NCBI GenBank assembly: GCA_037074705.1
Contig: CM073590.1
Coordinates: 243,076,601 to 243,140,600 of the forward strand
From: Zhengitettix transpicula
Taxonomy: Eukaryota; Arthropoda; Insecta; Orthoptera; Tetrigidae
Direction of reading: 5' to 3'
Length of the DNA: 64,000 nucleotides
The notes beneath the pieces were generated by a model that was not told the origin of the DNA, searched no databases, and was given only the letters and a program-made list of their open reading frames with translations. The position numbers were made by a program, and so were the translations under genes. Positions 1 through 11,497 of this stretch are shown here, one piece after another; within the stretch, counting starts at the first letter, position 1; every line of letters starts with the position of its first letter.

Positions 1-624
1 TAAACAGAAAATAAAATTGTTAATAATAGAAACGAAGGTTTAGAAATAGAAAAAGAATAGGCAGAGACACTTAAAATATTGATAAGTAAAACATCTTAAA
101 ATAATAAGAAATTTTGAGCAATTGTAAGTTTTTAATTTATTTTAGGCATCTTTGTTGAGGTTTTTATATATTTACATGCATGTATAGTCTCTTATATATG
201 TATAGTTAAATAATTATTAACAATATGATAAATCGATACTATCGATTCGTTACTATAGTGTCGATTTTCGATTGCAATGCTACGCAATGAACCACGTAAT
301 GGAGCAGTTTGAAAACAGACCTTGTTGAATAAACACAACATAGTTTTATAGTAGTGACTAAGTACATATAGGTACTAATATTTTTTAAAGTCAATGTGAG
401 TTTAATTGTAAGACAAGAAGGTATGTTATGCTGAAGGTGTTGCAAAGAATTCGTAACTTGATGTTTTTATGTAAGTGGTAACGTTTTTATTGATCATTCA
501 GGATGATTATAACAAAGAGTTGAAAGCTTCCGACTATTTATTTAATAAAGTTATAAACTTGGAGACTGTTTTTGGTTATTTATGCTCATCAACGTTTATC
601 AATAGTTTATTTCAATGCAAATCA

Positions 625-1219
625 AAACAACACATAATATATTAACTTTAACTTCTGAACGAAATTCGAAATCTGACGATAATACCTTTACTTATGAGTT
701 TAAAACTAGTTATTCTGTGAAATTTTAACTTACTGTCTCTGGTACTCAAGGAAATTAGGCTCGTTCGTACACACACACACACAGTTATCGCACTTTATAG
801 ACAGGCCACTTTTAACACTGATTCTAAGAAACACTTTTAGTTTGCAAGATGGTTCACTGTTTGTTTAGGAAATATCACTAGCTCGTTCCTAAGTTTGTTA
901 CCTGCTGGATTCAGTTGCCTGGGCTCCAAAAATCCAAGACAACGGTCTAAATCAACAATTTAGACTCTGCGCTCTAAATATAAATAGCGTTTGAGTATTA
1001 CGTGGTTATTTTACAGACTGCAACTTGGAAAATGTTCTAATTGTTGTTACATGTATCCAGACACTTTCTCAATATTATATTATTCGTCAAACCGCTGCTA
1101 AATTTACAAGACGACTTTACTGGAGCTCGCCTCTCCACAGACTCTGCTCTGCGCGTCCAGCGAACCAAAACAGCGTACAATTACCCGCAAACATGGCAAA
1201 ACTGATGTTGGAAAATACT
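625..1219 (+). repeat. Family B LTR fragment, interrupted at its right side
   Basis: This carries the block that marks the LTR-like family: a GAAATCTGACGA box (about 669-681) followed by an accTTTA run, a Y-rich GGTACTC segment and an 'acaggccac' motif. The same order is seen at 8038-8875, 34125-35114 and 35131-36136. The copy is cut by the family A dimer whose TSD starts at 1210. I could not define its left end. Confidence 0.45.
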
Positions 1220-1722
1220 TTTTTTTTTAGGGCAACAGGCTACATGAGGGTGATCCACTTTGGGCAACTCCCTTTTAATAGCATAGGAAGGGATTTGAAA
1301 GGGGGGATGCGGAAGGGTAGAGGAAGGTAGCTAAGGGTTAACTAGGGCCCCCGGGCTATATTTTAAGGATCCTACCCGGCATTCGCCTAAAGAAATGCAG
1401 GGAAAACCCTAGAAAAACCTGCATCAGGTAGGACGGGCATTGGGTACTTGTCTCACGTCCTTCCGAGAGCGGGAGAGGAGTTTTCTGTGGGGACGCAGCA
1501 TTCCCTTCTCCGTGCCTCGACCAGTTTAGGAGGCAGCTGGCCGACTATTCCAATGGGAATAGCGAACAACTCTTACCGAATGCCCAAGGTCTGTGACCCC
1601 GGAACATACACCTCTCAGAACAGGCCGATGTGCCTCGGCTTGTGGGAACCTTAGTTCAAAAACGGAGAGGAAAAGGCATACCCAAAGGTAGCCCCTTCGT
1701 ATCTCTCCTCTCGCAGGCTTAT
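1220..1722 (-). mobile_element. Family A poly(A) retroposon, copy 1 of a tandem dimer
   Basis: Read on the minus strand this ends in a poly(A) tail (the T run at 1219-1228), preceded by the tail block that reads AGGGCAACAGGCTACATGAG on the plus strand. The body matches about 15 other copies in the window. It is flanked by GGAAAATACT at 1210-1219 and 1723-1732. Poly(A), TSDs and 5' truncation in sister copies fit LINE-driven retroposition. I see no reverse transcriptase and no clear pol III boxes, so SINE-like element or LINE 3' end cannot be separated. It is GC-richer than its surroundings. Confidence 0.75.
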
Positions 1723-1732
1723 GGAAAATACT

Positions 1733-2287
1733 TTTTTTTTTTTTTTTTTTTTTAGGGCAACAGGCTACATGAGGGTAATCCACTATGGGCAACTCCCCTT
1801 TAATAGCATAGGAAGGGTATTGAAACGGGGGATGCGGAAGGGTAGTGGAAGGTAGCCAAGGGTTAACTAGGGCCCCCCGGGCTATGGGTTAAGGATCCTA
1901 CCCGGCATTCGCCTAAAGAAATGCAGGGAAAACCCTAGAAAAACCTGCATCGGGTAGGTCGGGCATTTGGTACTTGTCCCACGCCCTTCCGATGACGGGA
2001 GAGGATTTTGCTGTGGGGACGCAGCTTACCCCTCGCCATGCCTTGGCCTGTTTAGGAGGCAGCTGGCCGACTATTCCAATAGGAATAGCGGACAACTCTT
2101 GCCGTATGCCCAAGGTCTGCGACCCCGTAACATACACCTCTCAAAACAGACCAAGGTGCCTCGGCATGTGGGAATCTTAGTTCAAAAAAACCAGAGAGAT
2201 GTGAGAGCATCCCCAAAGGTAGCCCCCGCCAGAGCTCTCTGGGAAGGTTCACCTGCGAGAAATCCTCTCGGAGGCTTACTTTTTATG
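1733..2287 (-). mobile_element. Family A poly(A) retroposon, copy 2 of a tandem dimer
   Basis: This second copy has the same orientation and directly abuts copy 1, separated only by a third occurrence of the 10-bp TSD and its own long T run (1732-1752). Its 5' end on the minus strand is the inverted-repeat segment near 2258-2277. The right flank repeats GGAAAATACT at 2288-2297. It is nearly full length (about 555 bp). Confidence 0.75.
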
Positions 2288-4051
2288 GGAAAATACTCAT
2301 TTCTGAATGAAGGACGATAAATAACTGGAACAATTTACCTGCAAGAGTTTTTCTGGTGAAAATAGTCCTCGGACGGAAAGAAAAATTTAAACTTAATCTG
2401 AACTCTCTAGTGAATGAAATGACAGTGCTCCGTTATAAACTGAAGTAACATTCATTGTCTCCTTAGATAGTCAGTAAATAGTCAGTTAATCTCTATTTTG
2501 AGATACCTTTCCACCGTTCTTCTTTTGCAGGCCAGTACAATATCAATTCCTTCTTTAACTTTTTTCAAAATTAAACCTTTAATTAATATAATGTTATACA
2601 TTCATGTGTTTATAGTTGAAATAATGTTCCCTAAACCTAGAATTATATTTAAAAAAATAATTATATTAATTATTACTATATTTTCCTTTATTGTAACATC
2701 CCTTATTTAATTTGTAATTAAATTGTCATTTAATGCATCTACCACCGGGGTAAAACTGCCCATTTGTAGATTAAATAAATACATACATACATGGAGCAGA
2801 GAAAAACCGAGGTCGTCAAAAGTAGTTTAATAGAAAGATATAAAATCAGGGGAGCCACGTTGCGTGTCAGGCCGTATTGTAAATTTTAAATGGAAAAATA
2901 ATCTAAGATATGGGCAAGCTAATGGCTATCGTTTCCTAAAAATAAGGAGTTTTCAAACATCCTGATTAAATCGATGCGTCCATATGTGAATCACATAAAT
3001 AGGGGAGAGATCAGTGAAGTATGTACTCTGAATAAAACAATATGGATGGACGCATTACGTCCTCATGAATGATGGATTAATTGGGGGGGGGGGGGTGAGG
3101 AGGGCAATGCACAGTTGTGTATTATAGGAGAAGCCATTAACATTGAGGAAACAGTTTCCGAAGCTCCATGAAGCACGCAGATCGCTCTCCAGAATACGCG
3201 TTTTTGTTTCCGTCGCTGTGTACGTATAAATCGCTACGTTGTAAAAAGAATAAACCCTGGTTGAATCGCTAAGCCTGGACCAGTTAGTGCAATATCGCGT
3301 CCTGTATTTTCCCCTTCCCTCTGTTCTCGTGTCCCCGATAAGTATTCGTAATCCGTCAACAAACAGAGTCGCAGCTGGCTTCCGCCTACGCCGATGCCCG
3401 AAAATCAACACCACACACCCGCGATAATAAAAATAGCCACATAAATATTCAAAGGCGTCCTTCAGTGTTTAATCTAGACTGCGAATGCGCTATTATTGTC
3501 ACTGTTCGGGGGACGGCGGGGGGGGGGGAAGGGGAAAAAAATAAAAAGAATAAGAGAGGATAATCGGACAGCGAAGGACAAAGCCGAGTGTTTAAAGTAG
3601 CTTCTGGCGCGTTGAATATTGATCGGGCGAGGAATTACCTTCAGTGTTTGTCCGCTTTGCTAATTGGAAGCGACACCGTTTCTATTATTATTATTTTTGA
3701 ATATGTATAGTGACGAAACTACCTTCCTCGTGTGCACGTGTTCGTTAGAATTCTCTTTGTATAAAATAAAATAAAAAATGCCACTGAGGACGGCTGTGAT
3801 TTGCAGAGCTGCGGGCGTTGGACACACTGAGAGACGAGATAGAGAGAGAGAGAGAGTAAAATTAAATATTTGCACAGTTTTCCTTGTCCGAGGCGTTCCT
3901 TTATCTGCCTTCAAATTCATTCCATATTTATCAGAAATATACGGAAAGGTACAAGGTGACTATAGAAATAGCAATTTTTTTAGACGTGTGTAGTGTGGGT
4001 AAAGGAGAGAAATTTAGGTAAAAACAAACATAGAAAACGTTATAAAAATGA

Positions 4052-4230
4052 AAAAAATTACGTATGATTGAAAATAATGAATAAGAAAGACAGCCAATAC
4101 AGGTGAAAAAGGCAATATAAATAGCACACAACGTTTCTGGGATCCTTGTTCCTGTCGTCAGGTGCTAAGAAGAGCTTTAGAACGACACAACTGCACTCGT
4201 CAGTTGACAACACTCAAAAGACGAAAGGGA
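4052..4230. repeat. Family D foldback MITE, single arm
   Basis: The segment begins with TGATTGAAAATAATGAATAA, then 'gccaatacag', 'acacaacgtttctgggatcc', 'gtcaggtgctaagaagagc' and 'gtcagttgacaacactcaaaa'. The same ordered blocks recur, in one or both orientations, at about 5955, 6695, 9813, 12808, 37865 and 50629. Only one arm is present here. No coding capacity. Confidence 0.6.
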
Positions 4231-4877
4231 AGACGTTATAATTCAATAAATTCAATTATGGCTATTCTTATGATCATGATCGTATACGACGTAACTTACA
4301 AGTTGTGGAGAACAAGCAACGTCTCCCTCTACAATACAGGGACACGCCCTACTCCAAGAAGCGCAGACCATTTTTAGTTTAATTATATTTAGGCTGCAGT
4401 GACGCTTACTGTTTCAACCGTGTGAATTATTAGAGTAAGATTTCAATACAAACTGTAGCACAGAAGGACTTTCAAAAAAAATAGCACCATTATTTTTCTT
4501 ACAATATAAAACGACAGCGTTGCTTTAATGAAACATATATTTTTTTTACTCATACTGTCTTATCAAGATTATTTATTTTTTGTTTAGATAAAATTTATCA
4601 ATCGGCATCAGCACAAATAATAACATCTCAGTACAGGCAGGGCTCACCCTAAATGTTACATATTTACTTTGACAAACACACACTAGTTAGTCTAATGCTG
4701 ATGCAGTAGTTCTACTTGAAATTGAAAAGAAAATTAATAACATAAATTTTGGAAATCAGGCTCTCATCTTTAGTGTTCAATTAAGAAACAACTGCATCGA
4801 CGCTTTGGATTAACCTCGGGTAATCTCTAGTTGAACAGAAAATCAATATTACCTACCTGCTGTGAAAGGGAAGTATA

Positions 4878-5893
4878 CCACTGTGATCAAAAAGTAAGGT
4901 GAAATTGTCATTTAAAACTCCCGGGTATTAGGAAGGCAGGTAAATAAGGTTGGTAGGACTGTCTATGATATTTGCCAAGCGTCTGTTTGTTAAAAGGTTT
5001 AATTATATCCGAGTTACACGTGTTTTTGTAAACAACCAAAAAAGAATTTTTTAGGGTGATTTTGTTGAGCAAAGAACTTGCATCAGAGTTTGTTTGCCGA
5101 ACGAATATTCTTGTGCGGACACGTTGAAGGCCTTTGGTGATCAAACTATGGCACAAAGAAACGTTTATAAGTGGTACAACGAGTTCAAAGACGAACCTCG
5201 CGCGCTCTGGACGACCATCAACGTCTACCGACGAGGGCCACGTCCAAAATATCGAAGATTTGGTGCTTGAAAATCGTCGATGGACAATTAGAGATCTCGC
5301 TGATGGTGTTGGAATATCATTCGGCTCAGCCTGAACCATTTTGAAGAATGTTTTGTGTCTCAAACTTGTCAAGTCTCGATTGGTGCGTGAAACTTTGCTG
5401 TCTGACTGTCAGGACCACTGGAAGTGCGTCATTACTGGAGACGAGACCCTGAAACCACCGACCAATCCAGCGAATATCAAGGTGATGTTGACAGTCGTGG
5501 TTGTGGTGCACTGTGAATTCCTTCCGCCGGGCCAAACTGTCAACAAAGAATATTATTTGAGCGTTATGCGTCGTTTGCGTGAAGCTATTCCACTGAAACT
5601 CTTGGTTCCTTCATCACCATAATGCACCACGTCACACTGCATTCGACTCACGTCGTTCCTCAACCACCGTATGCGACTTCTGGCTCTTCAGCAAACTCAA
5701 GAGGCCAATGCGGGGACGCCGTTGTGACACGATTGAGGAGATAAAAACCGAATCGAAGAAGGTCTTGAAGGCTATACCGGAAAAAGACTATTCCGACTGT
5801 TGCGAGGACTGGAAAAAGTGCGTTTTATCGGACGGGGATTACTTTGAAGTGGATGAAATTGGTTTGGAAGAATTATATTATTCGATTAAATAA
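4878..5893 (+). mobile_element. Mariner-type transposon relic, internally deleted
   Basis: The left end, CCACTGTGATCAAAAAGTAA, is preceded by TA and matches the terminal repeat of the copy at 41976-43018. Decayed reading frames give transposase signatures in order: KFCLLNEYSCADTLK-like helix-turn-helix region, YKWYNEFK, a WTIRDLADGVGISFGS linker, HWKCVITGDET (first catalytic Asp region), EFLPPGQTVNKEYYL, and C-terminal DTIEEIKTESKKVLKAIP with SDGDYFE. The segment between GDET and the KVMLTVV strand is deleted, and stops and frameshifts occur throughout. The right terminal repeat is lost: similarity ends near 5893. It is non-functional. Confidence 0.85.
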
Positions 5894-5954
5894 TGACCGG
5901 GAAAATAAATCATATTTAAAATGTGTAGAAATTTACGTCTGTTTGAAAAAATTA

Positions 5955-6133
5955 TAATACGTTGCGTTGTCGCCGCTTCTGAGTTTTTGTCAACTGACGA
6001 GTGCAGTTGTGTCCTTCTAGGCTCTTCTTACCACTTGAAGAAAAGGGACAAGGATCCCAGAAACGTTGTTGTGTGGTATTTATATTATCACTTATTTTGT
6101 CTTGTATTTGGATATTTTTGTTATTATTAAACT
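5955..6133. repeat. Family D foldback MITE, single arm (inverted)
   Basis: This is the reverse-complement arm relative to 4052-4230: GTTTTTGTCAACTGACGAGT, then a 'ctcttcttaccac' block, 'aaggatcccagaaacgttg', then 'gtggtatttatattatcact'. It adjoins the truncated right side of the mariner relic. Short open frames over it are incidental. Confidence 0.55.
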
Positions 6134-6694
6134 GTGTAGACTTAGAAGGTTGCGAGTGTCTTATTACTGTATTTGAAATGAAACCTCAACGACGAATTCT
6201 AAGTGTTTACAGGTAATTATTATCCTATTGATTTAAATATCAAATTTATTCATCTTTGATTTAATTACATTTATAATAATAAAAAACTGCTGTACTAACA
6301 CTTTTATTGTGATTGTTTATCTTTATTTAAAACTTTATTCAGAAGAACTAAATTTCTCTGTAATAAATCTGTTAATTCTTTGTTTTGTTTTGCTAAAAAA
6401 ATGCATAGAAAGATTGTCTTAATGGTTTCCATAATGTTGTTTATAAAATTAGTTGACATAATGGCTCAGTTCGTTATATCGGCCGGACGAAACGATCTTT
6501 CTTAACTATAATTAAGAAACATAAAAGCAATGTAAAATTTCCACCTTGTAAACATTGTGACTATTGCTAAAAAAAAAATGCTAAGAATTTAGACATCGAC
6601 ACCAGGTACAATTCCAGAGATGCTACACATTAAACATCACAGCTGTTAATGTACAAACAGACACTATGGAACTCAACAATTGCTATGATCTCTT

Positions 6695-6950
6695 ATAGTT
6701 ACGCTAAACCTTCTCCTTTCCCATTGTCGTTGCTGCCTTATTGTTACGTCAACGCTTCGACTCTCCCATTGTCGTTGCGTTTTCGTCGCTTTTGAGTTTC
6801 GTCAATTGACGAGTGCAGTTGTGTCGCTCTAGGCTCTTCTTATCACCTGAATAAACAGGACGAGGATCCCAGAAACGTTTTGTGGTATTTGTATTATCAC
6901 TTCTTTAGTCTGAATTGGCTACCTTTCTTATTTATTATTACTTAACATTG
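6695..6950. repeat. Family D foldback MITE, inverted arm plus internal segment
   Basis: This has the family D right arm (about 6795-6935) and, upstream of it, an internal segment with two CCCATTGTCGTTGC repeats and a TTGTTACGTCAACG piece. The reverse complement of that internal segment recurs inside the copy at 50629-50975, so both belong to a longer form of the element. Confidence 0.55.
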
Positions 6951-7300
6951 CTTGTATCTTAATCATGCTTTAAATTTTGATAATACTGTGATTCTAGATA
7001 TGGAAACTAATTTTGATAAAAGGTTAATCACAGAAATGTTAAAATTTTCTTTAAACTGTATTAATGGTGACTTGTTTGTTGATTTATATCTTATATTCAT
7101 ATTCTTTGTTATGCGTTGTGACTTCCACAGTCTGACGACAGTATTAAGGATCAGAACACTTGATCGAAACGCCTACATATTTCCATTTGTTTGTCAGTTA
7201 TGCAGCCAGGATATCGATTAAGAGACGTCTGTATTGACCTACGCGTGTGTTTGTCGTTCTTCAGGGGCCATGGGCAGCTGACAGTCCAGCGTACGTCACG

Positions 7301-7485
7301 ATGGGTCTCCTGCTGCGAAGACGCTCGCTGGTGCTGAAGGGCGTGCTGCTGGTGTTCACGGTCTGGCTGACCGTGGCCGTGCTTCTCTACACGGAGCAGA
7401 GGAGCGTCGCCGCCCCGCCGGCCCTCGAGGCCGTCCCCAACAACAACGAACTGCCGCAACCACAACCGCCGCCACAGCCACTGAG
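7301..7485 (+). CDS. Polypeptide GalNAc-transferase, coding exon 1 (N-terminus, membrane anchor)
   Basis: The family transfers GalNAc to Ser/Thr of proteins in the Golgi, starting mucin-type O-glycosylation. This exon encodes residues 1-61 and two bases of Arg62. It starts MGLLLRRRSLVLKGVLLVF: a short basic cytoplasmic tail, then a hydrophobic signal anchor at about residues 10-30, then a Pro/Gln-rich stem, as expected for a type II Golgi enzyme. The ATG at 7301 has A at -3 and G at +4. An acceptor-like TTCAG ends at 7264, giving about 36 bases of 5' UTR; an upstream ATG at 7270 gives only MGS then stop. The donor is CTGAG/gtgagc. High GC and sense codon use contrast with the AT-rich flanks. 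Taken alone this exon would be weak; frame agreement with the next two exons makes the call. Confidence 0.8.
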
Positions 7486-8037
7486 GTGAGCTCACATCAC
7501 TGTCTCCGCACACAGGTACTTGAAACGGAGAAATGGGGAAGAGAGCAAAGAGGAGCGTCCACAGCACGAAGAAATAAATTTATTGTTACCAATGTAGAGA
7601 ACTTTAATGCTTTGAAGTTCTCCCACACCTCTTGACCTTCAGTCATCATTGAATATTTCGCTAAGTTGGATTCAGTCCGCTGATTTTTTTTTTACATAAA
7701 TCACCGCATTACACAGTAAAGAGATGAAGCTAGTGTCGTAATGACACGCAATTAAATGGGATATAAAGGTGTTTTTGGGTTCGTAGATGACGCTGGTAGG
7801 TCGTTGGCCGATATAGGGAATAAATTTGGGGAATTTTAAGGAACTTACAAAGCAATTCATATAGATATAGTCAAGGTTAACATGAAAAGTTGATAGTACC
7901 ACACGTGGTTTGCAACATGATTTTTGTCGTCCCTTTAATTTCACTCACACTTACAGAACCACGATAAATAAACGTTTCCTACGCGGTGACTGGTCACTAT
8001 TCATTGGAAAAATAGAAATCTTCTTCTTCTAAAATAT

Positions 8038-8872
8038 TGTAATAAACACAATACAGGCTTAATTAACAAACAAAATTTATTTAATTACTGATACAATTAT
8101 TTTGCCCTACCTTGAGGCGACATTTTGTGCGATAAACAAATCACAATTAACAAACAAAAATATTATTTAGAATTTAGTTGGGCCTGCTAGGGAAAAAAGC
8201 ATTTATCTTTATATTTATAGAATTTACGTTACACAATTTACAAACTAAAAAGTGTTAAACAATCAAAACTAAACCTGAAAGCGAAATCTGACGAATACCT
8301 TTAATTATCGTTTTTAAAAATACTTAATTAAATTGGTTTCTCCTTACAAGTTATTTGGCTGGTACCAGACTTAGATCTCCTGGGCTTGCGCACAATTCAC
8401 ACTAAAAAGGCCATGAACCAATGACTCTACACTTGATTGTACAAATCACGGTCGTAGCTTTCGAGTTTCTCCTCTGGGAACTGGAACTGCTGCTCCCTCC
8501 AGATTATTAGTTGGACAGATTGTTACACAGTATGTGGAAACTGATGATGGTCTCGGTACTCGTAGAAAATTTAATGTGGCGCTGATTATTAGGTTACTGT
8601 TTGCGGTTTTACAAGGTATCTCGCTGTCCAAACTTTATACTCGAATTTGTAACCTTCTCGGCTTGATCTATACGCTGGCCACGCTGTTCGTTGTCCGCTC
8701 TCAAATTTTGACTTCCACACCCGACTTCAACACCAGGCCGACTGCGTTCCAGAAAGCGCTCGCGGCTCAAACAAAGCCCGCCTACACATTCTTGTCTTTG
8801 AAGATTGGTACCGCTAACAATCCGTCATAACTATCCAATTATTAAAATAATTAATGGCCTCTAATTAGTATT

Positions 8873-8875
<3 letters not shown>
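8038..8875 (+). mobile_element. Family B LTR-like unit in an (AT)n target
   Basis: The unit starts TGTAATAAA and ends ATTACA (TG...CA, with an inverted 6-bp terminus). ATAT precedes it at 8034-8037 and a long (AT)n run follows it from 8876, consistent with a 4-bp ATAT duplication. Internally it has the family block GCGAAATCTGACGAATACC near 8280, GGTACCAGACTTAG near 8360 and AAAAGGCCAT near 8405, all in the same order as at 35131-36136. No internal retrotransposon region adjoins it, so a solo LTR is the simplest reading; a non-LTR terminal-repeat element is the alternative. Confidence 0.65.

Positions 8876-8920
<45 letters not shown>
8876..8920. repeat. (AT)n microsatellite
   Basis: A pure AT dinucleotide run of about 45 bp lies between the right end of the LTR-like unit and a family C element. 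It probably served as insertion target for both. Confidence 0.9.
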
Positions 8921-8925
<5 letters not shown>

Positions 8926-9600
8926 GTGTTTGTGTATGTTCCTTATTCAAATCTACACCCGTGGAGCAAATTTCACCACATTTCGCACACGCGTTCCTTG
9001 CGACCAGGAAACAAACACTGTCGGGGTGAGTCACGTCTCCCACCCCTCTGGAGCGGAGGTGAAAATATTGAAACATGCTAAAACGGCCGATATTTAACTC
9101 GGATAAATATTTTTACAGGCCACAGAAACATAGTGTTTCTACCAATTTCCTCTTGTGAATAATCTCAGCCCCATACAGCATGTGAAAGGAGCGTCCTTAG
9201 GGGTGGGGGGTGCACTGGCATTACATCAAAATAACTCAAGAAAACGATATTCGAGTTAAATCGGAGTTATAGATGTCGTTGAGATTAATTATGACATTCA
9301 ACTTGCAGTTAAACCCTCACGAGTTGGGGTTAACGTGGGTGGAAATTTTCAAACATGTTAATTGGCCGATATTTGCGTCAAATAAATATTCTTTTGTTGT
9401 CAATTTAATTAATAATATTTATCTAGACGTTATCTGTGTATAATTTCAACCCCTATCGGCATGGGAGGGGAGCACGCTAAGGGGTGGGATTTGTAGTGGC
9501 GTTACATAAAAATAACGCGAATACGGCCGAGATTGGAGTGAAATCGGGGTTATGGATGTCGCTGAGTTTATTTATGACAACCTGGGCAACGTCCAAGGTT
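8921..9600 (-). repeat. Family C element with two internal tandem units
   Basis: The minus-strand copy begins after the (AT)n run and contains the blocks CGACCAGGAAACAAACACTG, then two units each with 'ggccgatatt', a GAGGGG/AGGGGTGGG block, a 'gcgttacataaaaataacg' block and a 'ggggttatggatgtcgctgag' block. The repeated GC(A/G)TTACAT motif sits at 9219 and 9499, a period of 280 bp. It ends near 9600 in a decayed form of the GGGCAACGCCGGGCACCC terminus. Confidence 0.6.
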
Positions 9601-9812
9601 CAGATGAGGAGTATTTTGTTTTTCAAATAGAATGTCAATTAGAGGAAAATTCATGTGATGAGGGAACTAACATAATGGGCTCCACTGAGGTCAACGAATA
9701 GGCCGTGCATGTAATCTTAAGTGTCTTCTGAGAGAAGATTTTCTCATATGTACCTGATGAATGGTGATCTCACTGCACTACAACTTGTTCATATCAAGCA
9801 CGATACTAGTGT

Positions 9813-10110
9813 GAAAAAAACAACAACATAAGAAATAAGAATAATAAAGAAAGCCAATACAGAAAAAAAAGGTAGTATAAATACCACACAACGTTTCTGG
9901 GATCCTTGTTCCTTTCGTCAGGTGTGAAGAAGAGCCTGGAGCGACACAAGCTTTTGGGGTTTTTGAGTGTTGTCAACTGACCTCTGCAGTTGTGTTTCTC
10001 TAGGCTGTTCATAGCACCTGACGAAAGGAACAAGGATCCCTGGAACGATCACTTATTTTGTCTGTATTGGATATCTTTCTTATTCATTATTTTCAATCAG
10101 ACGAAAATTG
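9813..10110. repeat. Family D foldback MITE, both arms present
   Basis: The left arm (9826-9960) and right arm (9965-10110) are imperfect reverse complements: 'ataaagaaagccaatacag', 'acaacgtttctgggatcc', 'cctttcgtcaggtg' versus 'cacctgacgaaagg', 'caaggatccctgg' and 'ctgtattggatatctttctt'. The right end TTATTCATTATTTTCAATCA matches the ends of other copies. This is the clearest complete foldback of the family. Non-coding. Confidence 0.7.
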
Positions 10111-11269
10111 TTTCTTTTCAAAACAATTTTAAGTCATTCACATCTGAAAAGTCGATATTTCTACCTTTAATCATTCTGTCAGTCTGAGGAGTATTCTATT
10201 CAAAAATTAACCATTTTTAGTGTTAACGGGCTTGATAAATGATCTTTAATAAAGGTCTACTAGCAATTAAAATTTAACCCGACGAGAAAGTTCATAGAAA
10301 ATTAATTTGCATCCTTAATCCTCCACGTAATCGTCTTAACTCTGCATAACTTTAACCACGACACGTGCATTACACCCGAATATGCCGGAACTTTTGATCG
10401 TAAATGGAGAGGGGGAGTGACTCACATTTCCAATGAAATAGAGACTTCATTCATGGGAGAGAGAATCTACTGCTTTCGCGTTAATTAATAACGGAATGTA
10501 ACTCGTGACAACTGCGCATTCGTGTTGTACTTGATATTTCGTTTTTATGGGGCATAATTACATTAAATGACGAGCTTCACCGTGAATTACGGTGCTGGTA
10601 AAATCTGGTTAATGAAATAATAATGATAAATGTAATGCCATTATATGACGTGGAAGGGAAATGCGTTAATTTGGATGTTGTAAATTAATTGCTGCTGGCA
10701 AAAAAAAAAAAAAGGGTCAAGCCAATTACAGGTCGTCATCCTTCGAGCTAATAATGAAATCATAAAATTGGGGGATATTATTTTTCTAAATGATAATTAT
10801 CACGTGTTGTTTTTTTTGGGTGTCAAAATGGCGGCTATTCGTGCACTACAGACATTGTTGTTTGTAAGTAGAAATGTCCCCAGGTTAAATTAATTTAATT
10901 AATGATGTCATACAGGAACGTTAATTAGAGAACTGTTTTATTATGTTTTTTATAGTTTTTTTTTAAAAATGTCGGATCACGTTTTTATTACTGTTTGTCA
11001 GGTAATTTATTGGTAGTTGTTATTTACATGTAGGATTTATTAAATGTGGTCACATATTTGAAAAACTGCTACAAATGATGTGGTTTTACACTTCGCGGAG
11101 AGAAGGTTAAATTAGGAGAGAGATATTTGGTCATGAATTCGTTTCTGGAAGTATTATTTCGAAACGTTTATCCCCGGTTACATAGAAGGAGCCTAACAAC
11201 TTTATCACAATACTACTTAAGGAAACACGTGTTAAATGAATTTGTGATAAGTTTCAGTCATAAGGTTTC

Positions 11270-11376
11270 TTTTCAGTAATATATATATATATAAATTCAG
11301 TAATATATATATATAAATTCAGTAATATATATATATATAAATTTAATTTTTTTTTTTTGACGCCTTTTTGTTTATG

Positions 11377-11445
<69 letters not shown>

Positions 11446-11447
11446 CA

Positions 11448-11497
<50 letters not shown>
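11270..11497. repeat. (AT)n array with inverted LTR-end fragment
   Basis: Three TTCAGTAATATATAT-type units (11274-11340) are followed by an inverted copy of the start of the adjacent LTR-like unit (about 11341-11382, ending TTTATGACA) and then (AT)n tracts of more than 100 bp in total with one internal ATGACA interruption. With the LTR start at 11498 this forms a large palindrome with an AT core. Confidence 0.75.

Larger units (their letters stand above)
1..7264. other. Region upstream of first visible coding exon
   Basis: No convincing host exon is seen here. The stretch holds a family B LTR fragment, a family A dimer, family D foldback copies and a mariner relic, listed separately. An acceptor-like site (pyrimidine tract then TTCAG) ends at 7264, so a non-coding first exon of the glycosyltransferase gene may lie here or further upstream; I could not locate it. 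Bases 1-600 and 2300-4050 are AT-rich with microsatellites (a CA run near 770, a G run near 3085, GA repeats near 3840, a TACA run near 2785) and no recognisable gene. The TACA run after 2760 resembles the tail of a non-LTR element. Confidence 0.5.

Noticed and set aside
3261..3286. Short match between 3261-3286 and 35909-35934 (GCTAAGCCTGGACCA)
   Set aside because: Only about two dozen bases; no extension on either side that would define a repeat.
3055..3414. Minus-strand open frame of 119 codons
   Set aside because: No domain; it ends in a poly-G tract and has no supporting signals.
4908..5372. Minus-strand open frame of 154 codons
   Set aside because: It is antisense to the mariner transposase relic and translates its complement.
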